Positions 56,326 through 64,000 of a stretch of 64,000 nt of DNA are shown one piece after another. The DNA lies in contig JAECUM010094071.1 of NCBI GenBank assembly GCA_016617855.1, positions 80,461 to 144,460 on the forward strand, given 5' to 3'. The DNA is from Megalonaias nervosa. Its lineage: Eukaryota > Mollusca > Bivalvia > Unionida > Unionidae. The notes under the pieces were generated by a model. It was not told where the DNA came from, searched no databases, and worked only from the letters and a program-made list of their open reading frames with translations. A program made the position numbers and the translations under genes. Position 1 is the stretch's first letter. Each line of letters begins with the position of its first letter.

Positions 56326-58580
56326 AAAGCAAATTTCACATTTCTTGAAGTTTAGTACTTATGATGGATATGTGTAGGTCACAGTGACTTTGCCAGGTAC
56401 TTGGAATATGCCTACAAAGCTCTCCCTGCAGTCACATATCTGCAAAATTTGCTCAGACCAGTAGTAACTGATAATTGGCAGGATTTGGCACCAGTACTGT
56501 TATCCTTGTAAGATTACTAAAGTCTGAATAACACTTTGGCAAGCAAACAACCTTTTGGTACCCTTGTGCCTAAACCAAGATAACAAAGGTGGTGGACATT
56601 TAATATGATTTATTATCATGCAAGTAATATTAAAGAAACATTTTTATTCTCAAATGTTTTCTTTCATATTCTAAATAGAGTTTGGAGTCACAGTGGCTTA
56701 GAGGTTTGCGAGCAAGATGTAAGGTGCCAATACATCATTTACTTTGAGTCATGAAAGATAATTTTCAGATGCATGCCATTAAGTACTTTCATACAGAAAT
56801 AATTTTCTATGACTTGTATTTTATGAATTCATGACTTTGGATACTTTTGTCTCTGCCATCAATATGGTAGAGGCATAACTCATTAGTCCCATTAAATGAT
56901 ATGATGTCGGTCCAGCCATTACCATTTTCATTTTTAATACAATGACTTCAGTCCTACATCTAAGACACAGACTTAAGTTTGTGGATGGCTTTCACTAGGA
57001 GTAAGGAAAAAGGTTCATCATTTTGGAGTCAAAGTATGACAGGCAAGGTCTACAGTATCTTAAAAAAGACTAACAGTGGCTACAAAACTGCTTAAAATGT
57101 GGACCTTAGACCTTCCCCAAAATTTGTAGATGACTTACACTTTTAGTAAGAAAAAAGCTTATTCATTTTGGAATAAACGTTCAGTGGTTAAGATCGCTGT
57201 GACTTGAGTAAGTAAGAAACTTATAGATTTAGGGGTCTAAAGATCAAAGGTCAAAGCCATGGTAAATCTAATAAATAATGGTTTTTACAGTGACTTTGGG
57301 GGTGCTCTTCAGATATTATGAACTTCGTAGAGAGTGACAGGTGTAAAATGAAGTTGTTTACATTTGCAACATGTACATTGGAAAGAATGTTGGTATACGT
57401 CTGTGTTACTTTCATGTGGCTGAAATTTCTTTGGATCTTGTACTTTGTGGAAACCGTACATGATCTAAAGACACAGCTAACAAAAATGACTCCCTTTTGC
57501 TCAACAAAATCAGCCTGAGTTAGTCTAAAGTGCACAATCTTTAGCAGTTATTAAAAGAGGGAAACAAATCTTTTTGCCAGACGAGACAATACCAGCTATT
57601 GAAAGTGTAATGAATGAATTACCAAATATGTAAAATGTAAAATGTTAGCGGCTCTTATTTTTACAATTTACCTCTGAAGTCCAGGGAGTGAAAATGACCA
57701 AGTGGAGCTAGCAGTCTTTAAGGTGCACATCTGAAGTAAGGCGAAGCTGTATACTCTACAACCCATATTACACCCATCAATCATACACCAAAATAAAAGG
57801 AATTAAACGTTTCGTGAACAGTACCTAAAATATACATGGTCATTTTTAAATAGCCAATAAAACCAATGAGGAAAACCGGGAAAATTCGTTTTCTTTAAAA
57901 TTCAAACGCCCTACGCAAAATACGAAACTGTAGAGAGCCACCTTTAGCTTAATATTATATATCACAATGAAAATTCAAGATGATAGAAACACATTATCTC
58001 AAATGTTGTAAATACTGATCAGTTAACAGGAAATTAAGGAATTGTGTCGTATGCCCACAAATTCGTTTTAGTGAAGTGTCACTCCAATTGAGGGACTCTT
58101 GTTTACTGATTTAATTTTGAGTGTTTGCAGGCCATATTCATGGCAAAGTTATGAAATGTTTAGGGGGATTCATCTTTATTAGCAGTGCAATCTTGCTATG
58201 AAAAACACAAACAAAACACCACTGATAGTTTTTCAAATAATGTCATAGGGTTGTGTTAATGTTTCTCCAGAACATGCTATCCAATGACATGCCCTATAAC
58301 AACTGTATAAAAGATTTTCTTTCCAGTAAAATTAAATAACTATAGGAAATGTTGGTTTCAGTAAATTTAAGTAAGTCTAATTAGTCCATATGCATTTAAT
58401 AACACGCATAATTACTATAAGGAGTGTGGACATTTTTTTTTTACCTTCTAATTAAACTAACATCTCATCTTATCTTTTTCCAAAGGTACCCAATGCTGTT
58501 GATTAAAAGTACAGGATAAAGAACCCGCCCACTATATGTATAACTACAGTTATAGTAACAGGAGTAATGTGTGGTGGTGG
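56326..58580. other. No gene seen
   Basis: Unique sequence. A weak SINE-like tRNA head (cacagtggcttagaggtttg) occurs near 56690. Nothing else recognised. Confidence 0.4.
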
Positions 58581-58664
58581 TATCTTTTTCATCAGCAGCC
58601 TCAAGTAGCCACAGGAGGGGGTGATCGGACCAAATGGCGGACGGGGTGGTGGTGTAATAAATTA

Positions 58665-58735
58665 CGTAAAAAAATACATGCAACCGTCGGAATGACCAAC
58701 GCATGGTAACATAAACTATATGTGACACATCGTGA
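58665..58735. repeat. Dispersed repeat, copy 1
   Basis: Shares aaatacatg, ggaatgaccaac and gtaacataaactatatg with 60045-60105 in the same order and spacing. Confidence 0.65.
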
Positions 58736-58929
58736 TGGTTTTATGTGCAATAAAATGTGAATATTTTTGCTACCGAAAATTAACAACTAATCATAGTTAA
58801 GCAGGAGGGGGTTGTAAGGGTGCAAATTTTTGTCGATCTATGAAGAACACATTAAGTTGGGCAGGTGAACGATTAATTAGATTTATGGGGACTGGCGCGT
58901 GTTTAAATCGCCATAATGCACTGATTGGT

Positions 58930-59820
58930 AATGTCTCTGTCAGGAGATCAGTGATTCTTAATTAAGCCTTCGTTTATTTAACTGAAAGGGATAGGGGTTA
59001 ACTTCCGATCTGTATCGAAGCTATCAGTTTTGAAGTTTTCCAGGAATCAATATTTGGTAATCTGAGGTTGTCAGGCGGACTACATTTTTAGCGCCTAGTT
59101 AAGGCGGGAGAGATATTTAATTCGGATTGGTTAAGCTGAATAAGGGGGCGTGATTCCAGATGAAAACTCTCAGTTTTAATGTGCCGCCGCAAAGGTCCTG
59201 GTCAGACGACACTTTTTTCTGCAAGAGAAAACAAATGTAGAAGACTCCGGGTCGAATTTAGAAGAAATTCACTCGTAATTAATCATCCAAGGGATCGGAT
59301 GTCTGGAAAAATGGACGGACACAATTCTGGCGGGAAAGCTTGAAAACACAAGGTGACATAGCTCCACGTGACGTATTCACCGACGTATCCACGTGACGTA
59401 TACATGAATCTACCTGTTGAAGTATCTACGCATCACGTACTTACATAACCACCTAACCACACAAAGTTCGAGGGCCGAAAGCGGCTAGACACTAGATAGT
59501 TGGAGAAGGGAAAAGTGGAAAGGACCCAGACGTACAGGCACAGGGAAGTTAAAGAACAGTTGCAGTGAATTCGGACTGAACCAGAACAATCAGGTTATGA
59601 ATCTGTACAAGGCATTGACTTCGATCTTTCACTCGATTCGATGATGAACTAATTCTATCACTTAAACAGATCGGCTATTTGTATAAGTATATTTGTGTTT
59701 GAAATTCGTTGAATGATTTGTTTCAAAAAGAAGTGTATCTTCCTAATGTAATGTATTATCACAATTGGTTATAATTTTTTATTAAATTTATTGTCTTTAC
59801 ATGTACGGGGGCTCGTGTCA
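58930..59820 (+). other. CpG-rich LTR-like block
   Basis: A stretch much richer in CpG than its neighbours. It contains repeated acgtgacgtat and ends ...gtctttacatgtacgggggctcgtgtc, the layout of an LTR end followed by a primer-binding-site region in some Gypsy-type elements. No second LTR or pol gene is visible, so a solo or truncated LTR is only a suggestion. Confidence 0.3.
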
Positions 59821-60044
59821 TTCTGTTTTATATATCTGCGCAGATCTCTATCTATTCCACCTATAATTTTCACACTTTATATTGATATTTACTCGATCCG
59901 GGCAATTACACCGTCGGCGATCACCCTCTAGATCACGATAACCAAAATCCACTACAACCCACCCCCAACAAAACTGGGGGAGTTTGTGGCAGGGGTCAAC
60001 CGACCTAAGGGGAGCCAGACATGGGTGAAAAAAATGACGCAAAC

Positions 60045-60105
60045 AAACAAATACATGAAACCATTGGAATGACCAACAAACAGTAACATAAACTATATGG
60101 GATCA
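60045..60105. repeat. Dispersed repeat, copy 2
   Basis: Counterpart of 58665-58735: acatgaaaccattggaatga then ccaacaaacagtaacataaa. Confidence 0.65.
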
Positions 60106-60364
60106 ATGTTGCATGAAACGAAAGATTACAAGTTTTATGGTAAATGTAAACTTGCGAAAGATGACTGTAATCAGAAGCCAGAGAATAGCATTCGTGTTTG
60201 TTTTCAATTAAGTAATACAGGTAGAAATATATCCTAAATGAGCTTGAAAAATTGTGAAAATTCCTTAAAAGTCCTTGAAGAAAGTCACCAAGGTCACACG
60301 AAGCATCCATACCATGAATGACATGAAATAATCTATCTCTAGTCTCTAATGAGCATTATCTTTG

Positions 60365-61470
60365 TTAAACATCATTACTAAGAATTCTTATAATATCCAA
60401 TGCCTTCAAGGAAATATCAGTCCCAAAGTTGTGTGAAACCCAACTGGCATGTATGTCAGTTTCCAAATGCTGTCGACATTGGATGCTTAGATTATATTCG
60501 GAACAGTTTAAAACTGGACATGCATCCTCTTCATTGTCCTCTGCACTGGTATCCATAATTCCTCCAGTACCATAATCGACTAAATCTGAGATGGAAATCC
60601 CGACAGATCTTGCAACTGACCAGCAATCCATAGAGTTCGAGGAGAATAATGGACAGATCGCATTCTGTGTCTGGCCCATGCTTCTTTCCAGATTAATTTT
60701 TGCAAGAAATGTTCAGTGAAGAGCTTCAATATGTATGTCATTTAAAGGATCCAGAATACCTTCATCCTCCATAAAGTACAAGAGGTTATAGCAGAATACC
60801 ATAACCCCAAGGTATACATATCTCCATAATCTTCAATCCGCTGATTGTGTACATTTTTTCCAGTTATCATACTGCCACGACCAGTCTCTCTCTGTTGTAT
60901 CATGTAATTGGCAACATATACATTTTCCAAACCCTTATCAGACCTGACTCGTTGGGGAATACCAAAATTTTCAACAGCAGTTAAGAAGCACTGAAAGATT
61001 GTTTCAGCTCTGTTGTTATCCTTGCATTGCAGATACACAATCAGACGACTAAAACCACCAGTCCCTCCAGCAATAACCACAATCAAGCGAATAAGCTTGT
61101 GGTTAGCGTCAATATGCCGCAGGTGATTTGGTCCTTTACATTATTAACACGTCTTTGAAGACATCCATTTTTCCTTTCTTCTACACCCTTGTCATCTATA
61201 CAATATATGATATCTCTTAACCTCCATCTTTGTACATTGCCACATCGCAGTTTCAGTATTTATCTCAGAATATTTTCCCCACAAAATGGAAATTTTTTTA
61301 TGATTTTTTTCAACATGAATACCTATCTCATCATCATTCATATTTGAAAACTCCACATTAATAATATCATACTATCGCATCCTACGATACACTGTACTCT
61401 CTGACATAGATAACAATTGGCAATATCGGAGATCAGAAAGCCATCATCAATTAGTAAAAGAAAGTTTGAT
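60365..61470 (-). pseudogene. Integrase-core (rve) domain gene, broken
   Basis: The reverse strand reads a family common in bivalve and fish genomes. It has a helix-turn-helix-like start near 61440-61470 (MGF/DDGFLISDIANC-type), a basic linker near 61130-61210 (GCLQRRVNNVKDQ) and the rve core at 61086-60742 (GGFSRLIVYLQCKDNNRAE, GIPQRVRSDKGLENVYVA, VHNQRIE). It then shifts frame, with a C-terminal part at 60679-60365. The second Asp (RSDKG) and the Glu (NQRIE) of the DDE triad are present. The first Asp, expected in a GG-I-D-G-FSR setting, reads GGTGGFSR. Several stops lie upstream. A dead, probably transposon-derived integrase. Confidence 0.7.
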
Positions 61471-61929
61471 ATGGCAAATTCTGGGGGTGCAGATTTGATC
61501 AATCATAACTGGTAAACCCTACGTTAGGCTAAATTGATATAACATCAATGGCTTAACAACCCCTCATAAGTCTGAGATGACCTGATATAACACTTAAAGG
61601 AGCATCTGAAGCATCATTTTAACTCAGATCAAGACTGGTGAACCCTACATTAAACTAAGTTGAAACATAAAACAGCTATGGCGTTCCATAAAATTGCATA
61701 ATTATTACATGCACATGTCTGAGTGTCTGAGCTCGTGCTTACGACTGAACTCAAGCAAGTTTTAGTTTGTTACATTGACCTATACTATTTTCATATTTAT
61801 GGGCAGTCAAAGTGAAGCAGAGGAGCTATTGGCACTTATCGCCATATCAGAAGTCCCGCCATCCCATATTAGTAATATTCGATAACAGGGGATGAAGCAG
61901 TAACATTAGTTTGGTAGAAAGGTGAGAAT

Positions 61930-62250
61930 TTGTGTGTTTGTGTGGGGTTTTGTATTTTTAACGTAGCTTTAACAATTTGAATCAGATTACTACGATATCT
62001 GCAGTGTGGCAGTTTATAATAATGTCTAGCACTGGGTCATAATGCGGCAGACATGTCGCATGATGTCCCACCAGTCACATTATCCTGATACCAGGCCAAC
62101 CAGTCCTAACACTAACCGCTTAACGCTGAGCGCCTAGCGAGGCATCTGTTCGTACCATTTTTAAAGTCTTTGGTATGACTCGGCCGAGGTTCTAACCTGC
62201 GAGCTCTCGTATCCGAGGCGACGCTATAACCACTTAGGTCACCGGAGCGG
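61930..62250 (-). repeat. tRNA-derived SINE, first family, copy 2
   Basis: Reverse-strand tRNA-like head (ccgctccggtgacctaagtg), body identical in layout to 12966-13284, tail of CA/TG repeats at its 61930 end. Confidence 0.85.
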
Positions 62251-62364
62251 TAAATAGGTGAATAGGTGAGAAAACAAGGGGGGGGGGCACGCATGGTAGC
62301 ATGTACGGTTTCGTGATAGATAAATAAATTTGTTTACGGGTGTATCGCAGTTTTTCAACACTTG

Positions 62365-62530
62365 ATAGACTATATATGGCATCTAGTATACTTAGCTGAG
62401 AAAGAACCCGGGAAAACCCAGGGAAGAACCAGTGACCCACGGGAAGCTACTGGCAAGCTTTCTCGAATATCCACGTTAGCCAAGCCAAGACCGGAACCGA
62501 CGCAGACAAAGATGGTACGAGATCAGTCAT
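62365..62530 (-). repeat. tRNA-derived SINE fragment, second family
   Basis: The reverse strand reads agaaagcttgccagtagctt then tgggttttcccgggttcttt, matching the copies at 8822, 17939 and 56080. Confidence 0.75.
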
Positions 62531-62607
62531 TTGTAACGAACAGCGTCTTAGACACACGAGCATCCGGGACTCCTATAGATAAATAAATAGGTAGGTATTT
62601 AGGTACA

Positions 62608-62653
62608 TACATACATACATACATACATACATACATACATACATACATACATA
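62608..62653. repeat. (CATA)n microsatellite
   Basis: About 11 tetranucleotide repeats. Confidence 0.95.
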
Positions 62654-62874
62654 CACATCAGAGGCACATCTTCTGCGACACCCCTCGGTCGCAACCAGCC
62701 CCGTCCTAAGCAAACCAGATTCTTATTGTCGTTGCGGAGTCAATGCTGTTTAATCGCTACAGTCGTTTAAATGGTTTTAGGCCCCTATTTAGAACGAAAT
62801 TATTTGCCATTGTATAGTGTATATCTATATTATGTATATTATTTTCATAATAATAATTTTTCTTAGCGTCACTG

Positions 62875-63181
62875 GACCGCTCCGGTGGCCTAGTGGTTAG
62901 AGCGTCGCCTCGGTTGCGGAAGGTCGAGCGTTTGAATCCCGGCCGAGTCATACCAAAGACTTTTTTTAAATGGTACTAACAGCTGTCTCGCTAGGCGCTC
63001 AGCATTAGGAGATCAGTGTTAGGATTGGTCGGCCTGGTGTCAGGATTATGTGACTGGGTGGGACATCATGATACATGTCTGCGGCAAGATTCCCCAGTGC
63101 TAGACATCACTATAAACTGCCATACTGAAGACATCGTAGCGATATGACTGAAATATTGTAAACGCTACGTTAAAATCCAAA

Positions 63182-63182
<1 letters not shown>
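62875..63182 (+). repeat. tRNA-derived SINE, first family, copy 3
   Basis: The best-preserved copy. The tRNA-like head has an A box (tggcctagtggttag) and a B box (gtttgaatccc), then gtcataccaaagac, the shared body, and a (CA)n tail at 63183-63230. Opposite in orientation to the copy 600 bp upstream. Confidence 0.9.

Positions 63183-63230
<48 letters not shown>
63183..63230. repeat. (CA)n microsatellite, SINE tail
   Basis: About 24 CA dinucleotides directly at the 3' end of the SINE. Confidence 0.96.
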
Positions 63231-63233
<3 letters not shown>

Positions 63234-63975
63234 AGCCTCATTTAGCTAATGACCTTTTTTATTGCTAAACATCTTATGAGTCGTCTATAATACGTAGTAA
63301 AATGTTTCATACATAAGTATCAAGGTCAAGTCGTACTGAACAGTAAGTAAATCTCATGTGATCCAACAAGGATATTGGCAATCCTAAAAGGTCAGACTGA
63401 CCTAGTTCCTGACTGGATAGAATTGGAATAGCTGTTACTTACTGGAAAGAAATATTTCGAAATACTAAATGATTCATTTAAATGTCTTGTGTTCACTTGT
63501 TTAGCTATTGTTACTGGTCCTGAAAGAGTATTGAGAGGCTTGATGTATTTAATATTATCATTCGTTGGAATTGCAATGCTGTAACATTTATTCAAAGACA
63601 TTTTAATGTATTTACTGTTGAACGTATTTACTGTTAAACATTAAAAGACTATTTGGATTAATAGCTGTATGAAATCATTGTGAAAACATTCAAGGACATT
63701 TTGGACTTTTAAGTTCTATTGGATTTACCGTGAATTCATTAAACGGACATTTGGATTTAAACATAGTGATTCTTATCTAGTCTTGGTACAGCAGTAAATT
63801 ACAGTTATCATTCGGAATAACTTTCAAACGTTTTCGGATTACTTGGAACTATTGGACTTGACAGAACGTTTAGGATTTTAGGAATTCTCACCATACCGTA
63901 AGTTATTTTTAATTCTTTCACTACGTATTTTAGGAAAACAAATTAATATTGTAAATTATACAAAACTTGTTGGTT
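63231..63975. other. No gene seen
   Basis: Unique sequence with a local direct duplication (gtatttactgttgaac / gtatttactgttaaac near 63608-63635). It resembles neither a known element nor an exon. Confidence 0.4.
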
Positions 63976-63978
63976 ACA

Positions 63979-64000
63979 CACACACACACACACACACACA
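63979..64000. repeat. (CA)n microsatellite at window edge
   Basis: Runs off the end of the window. Confidence 0.9.

Noticed and set aside
62875..62962. tRNA gene on the + strand
   Set aside because: Same SINE family; no mature 3' end or terminator directly after the head.

Overview
This is a eukaryotic, AT-rich, intron-containing nuclear window. The dense minisatellites, tRNA-derived SINEs, a hAT element, a DIRS-type retroelement remnant and a Polinton suggest an invertebrate, most likely a bivalve mollusc. That placement is inference. The one confidently named host gene is glutathione reductase, and nothing in the window fixes the species.

Region 1 (1-20.3 kb): the last five visible exons of a glutathione reductase gene on the + strand (1817-1951, 3365-3476, 5351-5482, 15829-15962, 19733-19882). 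All splice phases agree and the reading frame is intact. The introns are swollen by at least seven tandem arrays, short palindromic MITEs, three kinds of tRNA-derived SINE and a decayed DIRS/Ngaro-like retroelement.

Region 2 (20.3-30.1 kb): two 3' exons of an unrecognised gene on the - strand (27148-27011, then 26177-25302), with more minisatellites, SINE copies and a small palindromic MITE.

Region 3 (30.10-45.70 kb): a 15.6-kb Polinton/Maverick (adintovirus-like) element with terminal inverted repeats of about 240 bp. From left to right it carries a packaging ATPase (-, broken), a zinc-ribbon/phospholipase A2 virion protein (+), a retroviral-type integrase (+, two frame breaks), a very long gene joining a family-B DNA polymerase, an SF1 helicase and a C-terminal HNH motif (-, broken at both ends), a small Cys-rich protein (+), a free-standing NUMOD4/HNH endonuclease (+, broken), an unknown protein (-) and a 1.1-kb non-coding control-like region. 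The morphogenesis block follows, all on the - strand: a 490-aa minor-capsid-like protein, a two-helix membrane protein, a fibre with phage-tail-fibre-type repeats, an adenain-like protease, a membrane-active protein, a putative major capsid protein, a small basic protein and a glutamine-rich core-like protein. Nearly all breaks are one-base frame changes at or near homopolymers, so the element is either young or affected by sequencing error.

Region 4 (45.9-48.5 kb): a complete hAT transposon with a perfect 8-bp target duplication and a transposase carrying three stop codons in one frame.

Region 5 (48.5-64 kb): a decayed SAM/HECT-type ubiquitin-ligase-like gene, a large 47-bp minisatellite, an LTR-like CpG-rich block, a broken integrase-core (rve) gene, more SINEs and microsatellites.

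The most unusual items are the PolB-helicase-HNH gene, the nested co-varying inverted repeats inside each Polinton terminus, and a structured control region with tRNA-like Pol III boxes.
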